Shown one piece after another: positions 8,241 through 16,942 of a DNA stretch of 31,885 bases. Location of the stretch: assembly GCA_011522945.1 (NCBI GenBank), contig WTHY01000137.1:1-31885 (forward strand), written 5' to 3'. Within the stretch, counting starts at the first letter, position 1. Each line of letters begins with the position of its first letter. The notes under the pieces are model-generated. The model was not told the DNA's origin and ran no database searches. It was given only the letters and a program-made list of their open reading frames with translations. The translations under genes and the position numbers were made by a program. Origin of the DNA: Alphaproteobacteria bacterium (GTDB lineage: Bacteria > Pseudomonadota > Alphaproteobacteria > Puniceispirillales > Puniceispirillaceae).

Positions 8241-8570
8241 GTGGACTGACACAAAAATCTGCTGTCAGATTGCAGATATAGACAGGCTAGCAAGGTTTGC
8301 CTATGAGCTCGCCTCTATGGCTGACCTGGAGCTTGTAGACGATCAGGCCTCACTATTACGTTTATCTCAATCATAAGATAAGGGCATGATGAAGCAGAAA
8401 TTCGTGCCATGTTACGATTATAAGTAGCTATGTATGACTTCAGATCTGAGCACGCTTTAATGTTGTGTGTGAGGAATCCATATGCTGAAACTATGGCAAC
8501 TGGCAGACGCTTGCTCTCGGCGCTTTGCTTGACCTGAAAGGCGGTTCATCAGCATTACCATAAATGCCTT
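8241..8570 (+). pseudogene. Possible decayed coding remnant in a 475-base gap
   Basis: The gap 8241-8715 has no intact gene on the plus strand. Coding-like peptides appear in successive frames. One frame, ending at a TAA at 8374-8376, reads ...IDRLARFAYELASMADLELV. Next, shifted, comes HDEAEIRAMLRL, then a TAA at 8421-8423, then in the same frame MYDFRSEHALMLCVRNPYAE, ending in TGA at 8535-8537. A third frame continues with ALGALLDLKGGSSALP. This pattern of frameshifts and stops fits an old gene remnant. I do not recognise the parent family, and chance open frames remain possible. Confidence 0.25.
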
Positions 8571-8715
8571 ATATTCATACTGATGAGAAGACAATTTGAT
8601 GATGAAGCTACATCCCTGCAGATATACAAGGCACAGTTTAAAGCCATAAACATCTAGAGATCAGCCTTGCCACTAACCTTTATATGTATCCTGACAAGAC
8701 ATCTAGATGACTAAT

Positions 8716-8889
8716 CTATTTCTCTGTGAGTGTACATGGCGCTCCGCAGGGTGCGCATGTCTTAGCACCAGCACTCTGACTCGCGATAGCCGGGCTTGTT
8801 GGGCTAGCCAAATGATCGCTTATAGCTGATAGCGCTAACATAATTATCAACGTCAAAAATAGAGATTTGGGAGATAATCCTTTCATCAT
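8716..8889 (-). CDS. Small exported cysteine-motif peptide coupled to yeeE
   Basis: A 57-residue protein starting at an ATG-ATG pair. It has a near-ideal Shine-Dalgarno, AAGGAGG, formed partly by the TAA stop of the upstream permease gene, so translation is coupled. A hydrophobic segment (SLFLTLIIMLALSAI) suggests a signal peptide or anchor. It is followed by an Ala/Ser/Pro linker and a C-terminal CAPCGAPC motif, that is overlapping CxxC and CxxxC spacings. The longer frame opening at 8970 would overlap the permease gene and is unlikely. Next to a YeeE permease and a rhodanese, a periplasmic thiol or sulfane-sulfur carrier role is plausible, but this is inference and I do not recognise a named family. 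Confidence 0.65.
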   Translation of the reverse strand: MMKGLSPKSLFLTLIIMLALSAISDHLASPTSPAIASQSAGAKTCAPCGAPCTLTEK

Positions 8890-8897
8890 CTGCCTCC

Positions 8898-10061
8898 TTA
8901 AAACCCGAAATAGGGACGCAGACGTATCCCTATCCAGCTTCCAGACATAGCCATCACAAACCAAATCCAACCATGCAGACTACCTGATGCAATACCAGCT
9001 AAAAATGCCCCGATATTACAGCCAAATGACAGTCGTGCCCCTATCCCCATTATTAAACCACCAATAATGGCAGCAGCAATTTGCTTTAATGGTGGATAAT
9101 TTTGACGACGCAATCCTCCAGACCAGCTGGCAATCATAGCCGCCCCAATGATCATGCCAATATTTAAAACTGAACTTGCATTCGCTAAAACAGAATGGTT
9201 CAGCGCAGCTTCAGGACCTGCCCATTGCCAAAAGGCAAAATCGGACATAGGCATACCAGCAGCTTGAGCAATCTTTGCACCCCATAAGGTGAAGCCAAAT
9301 GTAACGCCCCACGGATGGCCTGAGACAAAGAAAACGGCCCAACATAAAAAAGCAATGCAGATACTCGCTAATACTGTCTGAGATGCCAGCGTCTCACCTC
9401 GTTTTTTGGCAAGCCAAAATAATATGCCGCTAACCCCAAACACCAAGATAAGATTGGCTAACCATCTACCAAACGGGTTGAAATCACCAGCTATAGCTAT
9501 GCTGCCAATAGACCCCCATCCTAAAGCTGTTGGTACAATCAATGACCCAATCACTGATCCGACAATAAAAGCTGGCAGGGCAAATATCATTCGTCCTGAG
9601 CCGCCTCCAAATGTGAATAATACACCAGATCCACAGCCATTGGCTAATTGCATCCCAATGCCAAATATAAGCGCCCCTAAAAATAGAGATACAGCAACTG
9701 GTGCCATAGTTGGTTTAGCTGACAACCCAAATATAGGCGCTGCTAAAAACGCGATCGCACATAAACCAATAAGGAAAAATTGTTGAGACAGACCCATTAA
9801 AGCGCCTGTTTCTAAAAACCGCCGCCAAACTGAGCTAAACCCATATTGCGCCAGTAAAAACACTGCGCCAAGAGCAACCCCTAAACCCAGAAGCATGATA
9901 CCTGTTATCCCTGTATCAATGCCTATCAAGGCTGAAAAACAGAAAAGCACTACCATTAGGCTAATGAGAACAGCTGTTTCCCTGCCTAATTTGTTTTGGC
10001 CCAATTTGTCTTGGCCCAGTTCTCCATGCTTATGCTGCGGTGGCTGCGCTATTGAAGACAT
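8898..10061 (-). CDS. YeeE/YedE (TsuA-like) sulfur-compound permease
   Basis: A 387-residue polytopic inner-membrane protein with about nine to ten hydrophobic segments. Two repeated halves carry the family's cysteine loops: LANGCGSGVLFTFGGGSGRM and LSFGCNIGAFLAG. In the TsuA structure such conserved cysteines relay thiosulfate through the membrane. The N-terminus before the first helix is a hydrophilic tail containing an internal repeat (LGQDKLGQNKLG), encoded by a 15-bp tandem duplication at 9988-10017. The gene lies downstream of a periplasmic rhodanese and upstream of a Cys-motif peptide on the same strand. Thiosulfate or a related sulfur anion is the likely substrate (family knowledge plus context). 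Confidence 0.9.
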   Translation of the reverse strand: MSSIAQPPQHKHGELGQDKLGQNKLGRETAVLISLMVVLFCFSALIGIDTGITGIMLLGLGVALGAVFLLAQYGFSSVWRRFLETGALMGLSQQFFLIGLCAIAFLAAPIFGLSAKPTMAPVAVSLFLGALIFGIGMQLANGCGSGVLFTFGGGSGRMIFALPAFIVGSVIGSLIVPTALGWGSIGSIAIAGDFNPFGRWLANLILVFGVSGILFWLAKKRGETLASQTVLASICIAFLCWAVFFVSGHPWGVTFGFTLWGAKIAQAAGMPMSDFAFWQWAGPEAALNHSVLANASSVLNIGMIIGAAMIASWSGGLRRQNYPPLKQIAAAIIGGLIMGIGARLSFGCNIGAFLAGIASGSLHGWIWFVMAMSGSWIGIRLRPYFGF

Positions 10062-10078
10062 GATTACATATCACCCTA

Positions 10079-10110
10079 TTTCATCTAATTTTGGTTTCAT
10101 CTAATTTTGG
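10079..10110. repeat. Perfect 2 x 16-bp tandem repeat upstream of yeeE
   Basis: The unit TTTCATCTAATTTTGG occurs at 10079-10094 and again at 10095-10110, immediately upstream of the yeeE start (minus-strand gene). A second, separate tandem duplication (15 bp, one mismatch) lies at 9988-10017 inside the gene's first codons. Slippage is the likely origin; a regulator binding twice is possible. Confidence 0.75.
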
Positions 10111-10145
10111 TCCATCTCTTTTACCTTATTTTCAGCCAAATTCAG

Positions 10146-10180
10146 AAAGGTAGGATAAGTCAAAAACCTATCCTACCTTT
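10146..10180. terminator. Strong hairpin between rhodanese and yeeE genes
   Basis: A perfect 12-bp stem is formed by AAAGGTAGGATA (10146-10157) and TATCCTACCTTT (10169-10180) with an 11-base loop. It lies after the rhodanese stop and before the yeeE start. The only flanking U-tract is the TTT at the foot of the stem, so it may be a partial terminator or an mRNA-stabilising structure that sets the ratio of the two products. Confidence 0.6.
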
Positions 10181-10239
10181 AACTCACCTGACAATTATAC
10201 CAGCTAGATGGGAGGGGCTCTTAGCTGATATATTCGCGG

Positions 10240-11196
10240 TTAGCTTCCCAAAATACCTTGTAGAAACCCTTTTACCTTGTCTAAGTTACTTTCAATTCCC
10301 ACAATATTGCTGCTGTCAGCTGTCCATTCGACCATAGACCCATCATAAAGCTTCACCTCATCACGGCCCAAAAGCTCTGATAGCACGAACCAATTAGTTG
10401 CTGCCCAATGACCTGTGTTGCAATAGCTCACAATTGGGCCATCAGCATGGTCTGCATATAGTGTTTCAAGCGCAGCAACGGATTTTACTTGATTAGTTGC
10501 CTCATCATAGGCAACGGACTGGGGATGGAGGACAGCACCTGGAATGTGCCCTGCCTTAAGCGCCTTGCCATGCTTAGCCTTCCCTGCATATTGCTCAGCC
10601 GTGCGTCCATCCAGCAACAACGTCTTTCCATCACCGACAACATCTTTTACCCCATCTGTGGAAATATAGGATGCGGCGTCAAACACAGCTGTGAAATTCC
10701 CGGGCAAAGGAGCAAGACCAGAGCCAGTTGCAATTTCGCCTGCATAGTCAGACACCCATTTCTGATATCCACCATCTAGGATAGACACTGCATCATGACC
10801 AAAGACCTTGAAGGTCCAATAGGCACGAGCAGCTGAACCAAAATCTGTTGCACTGACACCGGCGGGAATCAAAATGACATGACTATCTTGTGAAACACCA
10901 AGCTTGCGGGCCAGCGCTTGAAAGTCTGGTGCTTCTGGCAATAAGCCAACAACATCATCGCGCCCAACACGCCAACCAGCTTGTAAATAGTCAGAGTGAA
11001 CAGAGCCTGGAATATGACCCTCAAGCCATGTCTCATAACTGCCACCATCAATCTTATTACGCAGATCAATTAGGATAACAGTGTCTGTTTCTAAATTATC
11101 ATATACCCAATCTGTGCTAACGAGCGGTTGCGCCAGAGCGGTAAAGGCTGTGAACACCCCAAGGGCCATAGTAAGCCAAATACTGATATGTCTCAT
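10240..11196 (-). CDS. Exported two-domain rhodanese (thiosulfate sulfurtransferase)
   Basis: A 318-residue protein with a cleavable signal peptide (MRHISIWLTMALGVFTAFTALA|QP). It has two rhodanese domains. The first carries LIDLRNKIDGGSYETWLEGH and HIPGSVHSDY but lacks an active-site cysteine (ILIPAGVSATD at that position). The second has LLLDGRTAEQYAG, HIPGAVLHPQ and the catalytic loop SYCNTGHWAATNW with Cys259. It should move sulfane sulfur from thiosulfate or a similar donor to a thiol acceptor in the periplasm. A good ribosome site (TAGGAGAG) precedes the ATG. It leads the sulfur gene group on this strand, with an A/T-rich tract upstream at about 11240-11320. Confidence 0.92.
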   Translation of the reverse strand: MRHISIWLTMALGVFTAFTALAQPLVSTDWVYDNLETDTVILIDLRNKIDGGSYETWLEGHIPGSVHSDYLQAGWRVGRDDVVGLLPEAPDFQALARKLGVSQDSHVILIPAGVSATDFGSAARAYWTFKVFGHDAVSILDGGYQKWVSDYAGEIATGSGLAPLPGNFTAVFDAASYISTDGVKDVVGDGKTLLLDGRTAEQYAGKAKHGKALKAGHIPGAVLHPQSVAYDEATNQVKSVAALETLYADHADGPIVSYCNTGHWAATNWFVLSELLGRDEVKLYDGSMVEWTADSSNIVGIESNLDKVKGFLQGILGS

Positions 11197-11448
11197 GTCG
11201 GTCTCTCCTAATACACATCAAGTGAAAATTGTAACCGACATATTGAGTATATTTTTTTATTTTTATAGGTTCTTTATCAAAAAAAGAGAAAAAATTTATC
11301 AATTTAATTGGATTTAGCAATCCATTCTACCAATCAACAAATTTGCCGCATAAATCAACCTACCAAAACGCAGCCAGATTTGCGGGCTTATATGTTACGA
11401 CCTGATATAGCTTCATGTACCCTGCTAGCTATTCCTGCAGTCTGATAG

Positions 11449-12663
11449 TCAGCTGGCAGCCTCAAAAGACGAGAACCGCGTTAACTCCTCTGCAATAATA
11501 TCACAAATGAGGTCGCAATCTTCGATATCAAATGTAAGAGGAACACGCATATCGAGAGTCTTATCAAGAATATGTAAAGTGTTTGGCAGCTCTGGCATAT
11601 CACCTAGATATTTCCAGCTATCATAACGGCTGGTAAATGCCTTGGGAGTCTCATCACCAAACCATTTTAATTCAACACCACGCGCATGACAGGCAGACAC
11701 AAAATCAGGTATGACTGCCCGGCTGAGACTTTCGGCCCGAAATTGAATAGATGACCCGACATAAAATTCCTCTTGCTTACGACGCGGAATAACAGTGCCC
11801 TGCATTTCCAAGACATGTTGATGCAACCTGTCATAGAGCCTATTCCAGCGTGCAAGATTATCGTCAATTTGCGGTAATTGTGCCCGAAGCATTGCTGCAC
11901 GCACATGGTCCATACGGCCGGAATAATTCGGCGCATAGAGCCGAACAGCATCAAAAACATCATCTGCCGGCCTTGCCCCATGACGTCCATAAAGCATGTA
12001 GGACCCAGAGGAGACAACAGCACGTGCTGCCATTTCAGCATCATTTGTCACCAAAAATCCGCCTTCACCTGAATTCATATGCTTGTAGGTTTGTGTGGAA
12101 AAAGCAGCTACTTTGCCAAAATTCCCAGACCTTTTGCCGCGCCATTTTGCCCCCATCGTATGGGCACAATCCTCAATGAGACAAATATCATAGCGCCTGC
12201 AGATATCAGTGATCTGATCCATATCTGCAATATGTCCACGCATATGAGAGAGCAATAAATAGCGAGCGCCTGTTGCCGCAGCCTTGGCTTCCAAATCTGC
12301 CATATCAATATGGTAGTTTTCGTCGATGTCCACGAGGACAGGCACACCGCCAACATTCTGAATCGCACCCGGCACCGGCGCTAACGTATAGGCATTCGCC
12401 AGGATTTTATCACCTGGCTTCACCCCACAAACGCGCAAACCTAGCTGGATCGCATAACCACCTGACGTACAGGCAATACAGTAATCCACCTCCTGCCATT
12501 TGGCATATTCTATCTCAAGCTGGCTCACATCATTAATATCACCCTCAGCAAGATTATAGCGATGCAGCCTACCTGTTTGCATCAACTCGATAGCCCGGGC
12601 AATGCCCGCCTCTGGTATCGCATCTTGCTGTGTAAAGGATTTTGAAAATACGCGTTTTTCCAT
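11449..12663 (-). CDS. DegT/DnrJ/EryC1-family PLP aminotransferase
   Basis: A 404-residue fold-type I PLP enzyme. The cofactor lysine is K194 in STQTYKHMNSGEGGF and the pyridine-nitrogen aspartate is D165 in IEDCAH. The substrate side has GGYAIQLGLRVCGVKPGDKI. Relatives transfer an amino group to keto-sugars or keto-inositols, usually from glutamate or glutamine. A GTG eight codons upstream (12687) also opens the frame, but the ATG at 12663 follows a purine-rich ribosome site and is preferred. No sugar-nucleotide genes are adjacent, so the substrate is unknown. The neighbour upstream on the same strand is a CMD-like gene 118 bases away. Confidence 0.88.
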   Translation of the reverse strand: MEKRVFSKSFTQQDAIPEAGIARAIELMQTGRLHRYNLAEGDINDVSQLEIEYAKWQEVDYCIACTSGGYAIQLGLRVCGVKPGDKILANAYTLAPVPGAIQNVGGVPVLVDIDENYHIDMADLEAKAAATGARYLLLSHMRGHIADMDQITDICRRYDICLIEDCAHTMGAKWRGKRSGNFGKVAAFSTQTYKHMNSGEGGFLVTNDAEMAARAVVSSGSYMLYGRHGARPADDVFDAVRLYAPNYSGRMDHVRAAMLRAQLPQIDDNLARWNRLYDRLHQHVLEMQGTVIPRRKQEEFYVGSSIQFRAESLSRAVIPDFVSACHARGVELKWFGDETPKAFTSRYDSWKYLGDMPELPNTLHILDKTLDMRVPLTFDIEDCDLICDIIAEELTRFSSFEAAS

Positions 12664-12781
12664 AAACCTGCCCCCTAACCTAAGCACATAACAAAGCTCA
12701 TATCAGCTTTGGCTAGCCCTTTTGGAGTGTGATATATTAGTGCCCATAAGGCCAGCCTATATCCCACCCTTTAGGCAAATA

Positions 12782-13156
12782 CTATTCAGCTTCAAAAGCA
12801 GCAGCCTCTTCATTCAACATAGGAACAGCAAGATTCATAGAATGTATACCCATCACAGTGGTTAGCTGAATTGTCTCAAATATTTCTGCCTTTGTAGCCC
12901 CTGCTTTCAGAGCATTCTGCATATGACGGCGTAGCCCAGGCCCATATAGATGGGTCGTTGCAGCATTAATCGCGATCATAATGAGCTCTTTATATTTCCG
13001 TTCAAGCGGACCGCGCTCATGCGGAATACTACGAAAGTGCAAATAGGCTTCTAAATAATCAGGATCGAACTTTCGAAGCTCATCCCAAATCGGATTCCAA
13101 TCACCTTTCGCAATATGGGCTTCAGTTGCGGGGTATGACTTATCTGTTTTTGGCAT
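12782..13156 (-). CDS. Carboxymuconolactone decarboxylase-like protein
   Basis: A 124-residue all-helical protein of the CMD/AhpD superfamily. It shows LERKYKELIMIAINAATTHLYGPGLRRHMQNALKAGATKAEIFETIQL, with the conserved His of the CMD core. The AhpD-type CxxC pair is absent: the protein has no cysteine at all, so a peroxidase role is excluded and a lyase/hydrolase-like or structural role is more likely. Such proteins often sit in catabolic clusters with SDR genes, and here two SDR genes start 213 bases away on the other strand. The substrate cannot be assigned. Confidence 0.85.
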   Translation of the reverse strand: MPKTDKSYPATEAHIAKGDWNPIWDELRKFDPDYLEAYLHFRSIPHERGPLERKYKELIMIAINAATTHLYGPGLRRHMQNALKAGATKAEIFETIQLTTVMGIHSMNLAVPMLNEEAAAFEAE

Positions 13157-13368
13157 GTTTTGCTCACAATCTATCTGATGGAAGGCTTGTCGAGAGACTT
13201 ATAAGCATAGTGCCGCTTTTGCGATAAGCTCGTCTATGATTAAATAGAAACGTACATTTAGATACTATGTAGAGCTTGTGAAATCATACATAGGTGGGTG
13301 ACGATTTATATTTTTTGTGGTTAGGCTGTCTGGCATAAAACCATATTAGCAAGAGAGGCAGCTATTTG

Positions 13369-14130
13369 ATGAGCCCCGCGAAGACAGACACGGCAAAAAA
13401 GCGATTTCAGGATAAGGTTGTTTTAATCACAGGTGCCGCAGGTGGTATTGGCACAGCATTGGCACAGCAATTTGCTGCAGAGGGTGCCCGTTTGGCTGTT
13501 GCTGACATTAATAGCAGCGAGATTACCGCAGATTTGCATATTGATGGTGATTTGCGTGATACAGCCTATACAGATGCTCTGCCCAAATGTGTTTTTGAGA
13601 CACTTGGCCAGCTTGATATTATTGTCAATAACGCAGGTGTGATTACCAGAGGCGCTGTGACAGATACCTCTGATCAAGACTGGGCATTATCTTTAGCTGT
13701 TAATGTTGAGGCACCGTTTCGGATTTGCCGTTCTGGCATCCCTATTCTGGCAGCTGGTGGCGGCGGTGCCATCGTTAATATAGCATCCTGTTGGGGCCTG
13801 AGACCGGGTCCAAATCATGCCTTATATTGTATGACAAAGGCAGCTGTTGCAGCTCTGACACAATCTATGGGCATGGATCATGCGCATCAGAATATACGTA
13901 TTAATGCTGTCTGCCCAAATGAAGTAAATACACCTATGTTGAGGTCTGGCTTTGAAAAGCGTGGCCTGAACCCTGACACAGCTGTGGAGGCGCTTGGCAA
14001 GACCGTACCGTTAGGCAGAATTGCAGAGCCAGAGGATATCGCGGAAACGGTATTATTTTTGGCCTCAGATGCCGCACGCTATATGTGTGGTAGCTTGATT
14101 GAGGTTAATGGCGGGAAACCAGTAGCATGA
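13369..14130 (+). CDS. Short-chain dehydrogenase/reductase (first of pair)
   Basis: A 253-residue classical SDR. The nucleotide motif is VLITGAAGGIGTALAQQF, followed by VADIN ending the second strand, with the Asp suggesting an NAD(H) preference. Then come NNAGV and the catalytic Y153-x-x-x-K157 (ALYCMTKAAV) preceded by NIASCWG. The C-terminal substrate loop and EVNGG end are normal. The ATG at 13369 follows AAGAGAGG; a TTG one codon earlier is not needed. Its stop overlaps the next SDR start by four bases (ATGA), so the two are coupled and probably act on successive or related alcohol/ketone substrates. Substrate unknown. Confidence 0.93.
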   Translation: MSPAKTDTAKKRFQDKVVLITGAAGGIGTALAQQFAAEGARLAVADINSSEITADLHIDGDLRDTAYTDALPKCVFETLGQLDIIVNNAGVITRGAVTDTSDQDWALSLAVNVEAPFRICRSGIPILAAGGGGAIVNIASCWGLRPGPNHALYCMTKAAVAALTQSMGMDHAHQNIRINAVCPNEVNTPMLRSGFEKRGLNPDTAVEALGKTVPLGRIAEPEDIAETVLFLASDAARYMCGSLIEVNGGKPVA

Positions 14131-14861
14131 TAGATTTAACAGGAAAGGTAGCCCTTGTTACAGGGGGACGCTCTGGCATTGGCAAGGCAATTGCCCAAAA
14201 GCTTCAAAATTTGGGGGCATCTATTTTTACAGCCCAGCGCAGCCCTGATTCGGACTTCCCCTCATTTCAGGCTGACCTTGCAGATAGCACAGTAGCAAAA
14301 ACCATTATAGAAGAGCTTATCACCCAGACAGGACAGCTGGATATTCTGGTGAATAATGCAGGCGAGATGTTTGAGCGATCCATTTCTGAGACAAGCTTAG
14401 ATGACTGGCAGCATATGATGATGGTAAATATCACCACACCTTTCCTGCTGATTCAGGCTGCACTGCCCCATCTGGAAACCACGAAAGGCACTATTATCAA
14501 TATCGGGTCTATCGAAGGTGTAGGTACCAACCCCAACCATACAGCCTATGCTACAAGCAAGGCAGCTTTGCATGGACTTACCCGTAGCGCTGCTGTGGAT
14601 CTTGGCAGATATGGCATAAGCTGTAATGCTATTGCCCCTGGCTGGATTGATACTGACCTGAATAATGATTTTATCGCAGCTATGGACGACCCAGACGCTT
14701 TTCGCAAAGATATTGCAAATATTCACCCGGCGGGCCGAACAGGAACCCCGCAAGATGTTGCGGCACTTGCGGCATTTCTAGCCTCAGATGAAAGCCGGTT
14801 TATTACCGGACAAACCTACATTATTGACGGCGGTCGGACAGTCAAGCTCAGCCTGCCATAG
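14127..14861 (+). CDS. Short-chain dehydrogenase/reductase (second of pair)
   Basis: A 244-residue classical SDR: VALVTGGRSGIGKAIAQKL, NNAGEMFERS, NIGSIEGVGTNPNHTAYATSK with Y141 and K145, and the C-terminal GQTYIIDGG. The start overlaps the preceding SDR stop (ATGA). After the first strand it has AQRSPDSD, with an Arg where many NADP-dependent members bind the 2'-phosphate, in contrast to the acidic residue in the first SDR. The pair may therefore use different cofactors (inference). A strong hairpin terminator follows at 14919-14954. Confidence 0.93.
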   Translation: MIDLTGKVALVTGGRSGIGKAIAQKLQNLGASIFTAQRSPDSDFPSFQADLADSTVAKTIIEELITQTGQLDILVNNAGEMFERSISETSLDDWQHMMMVNITTPFLLIQAALPHLETTKGTIINIGSIEGVGTNPNHTAYATSKAALHGLTRSAAVDLGRYGISCNAIAPGWIDTDLNNDFIAAMDDPDAFRKDIANIHPAGRTGTPQDVAALAAFLASDESRFITGQTYIIDGGRTVKLSLP

Positions 14862-14918
14862 GCGTTACCGCCTCTTTGTTACAAGGCACAACTTAATCAT
14901 TTATGTGAGCAAAACCAT

Positions 14919-14954
14919 AAACCCCAGCCATCCGTGATTGGATAGCTGGGGTTT
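14919..14954. terminator. Rho-independent terminator after the SDR pair (probably bidirectional)
   Basis: AAACCCCAGC (14919-14928) pairs with GCTGGGGTTT (14945-14954). After one mismatch, ATCC/GGAT extends the stem around a six-base loop. TTTTG follows on the plus strand. It lies between convergent genes (SDR at 14861 and the lectin-domain gene ending at 15033) and can serve both. Confidence 0.85.
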
Positions 14955-15032
14955 TGTCTTAGATTATGTATCTATCATCAATATGCCGATGGTCTGCCCT
15001 CAGACTGAGTTAAGACCCTATGAGGCAATCCT

Positions 15033-16895
15033 TTAATAGACGCAATATTGGCCTTCGGTCGCAACATTATAGTTCTTATTTTCTGTCAAATCGACAGCTG
15101 GGTCGCCATCCATACCGCCATATTCAATGAGATACCCTGCAATATTCGGGTCATCATGCCGGAAATCATTCCAGGCCCCATCGGCATATACATGCATGTA
15201 ATTCTCCCCAACAGTTGTGTGGCGCCAGTTATTTGGCTCACATCCCTGGAAATTGTGATACGGGTAATTACTACCTGTTGTAACAATTGAAGATGCCGGG
15301 TCTGTCAGGCTAGAATCACCTGAAATCGGCAATGTTTCCTGTTGCTTATCAGCATAGTTGGAACTGCTACAGTTTAAGGTATCTTCACCGATAAATTGTA
15401 ACCGCTCAGGGCCTGTTACCCAATAGAAGTAACTCTCCCCATTGCCAATCTGCCAATGACCTGTTGTGGTTGTCCATTGCGCTTGTGTTTTGCCCTGTAA
15501 GTTGGTCAGATCAGTATCACTAATGCCACATTTGGTTTTGATGGTGGAATCGCCAAGACGGTCACAACCACCAATCCAGCCAACACCGTCAAGCTTCGGC
15601 TCAATATAGGCTTGTTCAGCTGCAGATGTGATAGTGGCAAGATACCCCTGCAATCCAAACAATGTTGAATTATCTGCCGCGACACGGGCAGCATCAAAAT
15701 GAATGCCGCTCGAAGGCTTATACTTGTAAAAATGGCTGCTATTATCTGAATGATTAAAGACAACATTGCCAGATAAAGAGAAAATCAAAGACCGTGTTGT
15801 GGAGGCTGCGGTTGTATTATCATCATATATGTAGCCAACCTTTTGGAAGAGGCTTGTCCAGTCTGCTAGGCTGGCATCCCCATCAAAGCTTAACTGGCCT
15901 GTGGTTTTATCATAGCTTCCTGTCACGCCTGATATACCAACATTTGTATAGCTAACTACATTACCAGATGTTGATTTGGTTGCAGTGCGCACAAACAGCA
16001 AATCATTTGTATTATGACTACCGCTAATCGTAACCTTTGCACCATCAATTAGTGAGGTGTCGCCATTCGTGTCAAAATCTGCGGACGCGATGGTATTATT
16101 AACGATGCAACCACGTTCGTTAGAGACTGTTAATGTCACATTCTGTGTTGTCGCAAGACCATATGTCTTTGTGTTTGTATCTGTGGTTGAAATGCTAAAT
16201 GTATAGGTACCAGCTTCTAGATCCTGAATATCAACAGAGCTCGCCAGTGATAAAGTACCGGCGCTATTCACAGCAAATTTCGAAGCTGGGCTGCTATCTG
16301 TATCATGTGTTACGGTAAATGTGGTTGTCAGGCTGGCATTATCATCAGCATTTCCCAACCCATCAATCAAACCTAAAGTTGCGCCATGCGAAGAATCCTC
16401 TGCGCTAAAGGCAGCTGAGGCTGTATTAATCTGAGGCGCATCTATGGAATAGGTATTACCTACAGTTATGGCATTCTGAATCTTGGCCAGAGTCCGCGGC
16501 GCTGTCATCGCAGCGAGCTCAGTCGCATAGGCTTGTGCATATCTGCCGCCAGCTGTCATCACGCTTGTCAGATCGCCAATCTTTGCCAGCATATTGACGA
16601 ATTCCTGCTCGGTGATAGACCCATCATGGTTCGAGTCAAAAATTGATAATGTCGAGCTATCTGGATAATCATAGCTATTGCCACTTCCAAAATTCGTTGC
16701 CAGATCTGATAGATCTGATAGCGACACTTCATTTGCGCCACCTTCACCAAGCAGATTATTGATTATATTGCCGACCGTACCGCCATCGACTAGCTGACCA
16801 GTGCCAACAGAACTTGTCGTAAAGGCAGCCATTGAAGAGAGGCTGACAACACTCAAGCCAGCGCCAATAAGTCCAAATATCACTAGTTTTCGCAT
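15033..16895 (-). CDS. Exported EF-hand / cadherin-like / C-type lectin domain protein
   Basis: A 620-residue secreted protein starting at the ATG preceded by AGAGG. Residues 1-24 are a signal peptide (ending SSMAAF). An EF-hand loop lies at 87-98 (D-S-N-H-D-G-S-I-T-E-Q-E), with all calcium positions filled. Residues about 150-260 form a cadherin-like beta-sandwich (KFAVNSAGTLSLASSVDIQD...YTFSIST). Residues about 262-380 form a second sandwich with FDTNGDTSL and GQLSFDGDASLADW. Residues about 385-592 form a C-type lectin-like domain with GYLATITSAAEQAY, an EPN motif (CEPNNW) and a WND motif (GAWNDF), the classical calcium/sugar-binding residues. Six cysteines are present. It follows the pilin-like gene by 47 bases, so I infer a calcium-dependent surface adhesin or glycan binder that works with it. 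Confidence 0.85.
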   Translation of the reverse strand: MRKLVIFGLIGAGLSVVSLSSMAAFTTSSVGTGQLVDGGTVGNIINNLLGEGGANEVSLSDLSDLATNFGSGNSYDYPDSSTLSIFDSNHDGSITEQEFVNMLAKIGDLTSVMTAGGRYAQAYATELAAMTAPRTLAKIQNAITVGNTYSIDAPQINTASAAFSAEDSSHGATLGLIDGLGNADDNASLTTTFTVTHDTDSSPASKFAVNSAGTLSLASSVDIQDLEAGTYTFSISTTDTNTKTYGLATTQNVTLTVSNERGCIVNNTIASADFDTNGDTSLIDGAKVTISGSHNTNDLLFVRTATKSTSGNVVSYTNVGISGVTGSYDKTTGQLSFDGDASLADWTSLFQKVGYIYDDNTTAASTTRSLIFSLSGNVVFNHSDNSSHFYKYKPSSGIHFDAARVAADNSTLFGLQGYLATITSAAEQAYIEPKLDGVGWIGGCDRLGDSTIKTKCGISDTDLTNLQGKTQAQWTTTTGHWQIGNGESYFYWVTGPERLQFIGEDTLNCSSSNYADKQQETLPISGDSSLTDPASSIVTTGSNYPYHNFQGCEPNNWRHTTVGENYMHVYADGAWNDFRHDDPNIAGYLIEYGGMDGDPAVDLTENKNYNVATEGQYCVY

Positions 16896-16942
16896 TATAT
16901 GCCTCTCCATTATCAAAGGGCCAGGACAGCGATTGCCATCAC

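Noticed and set aside
8890..8970. An N-terminal extension of the Cys-motif peptide to 84 residues
   Set aside because: It would run into the yeeE coding region, while the ATG pair at 8889 has an AAGGAGG site at the proper distance.
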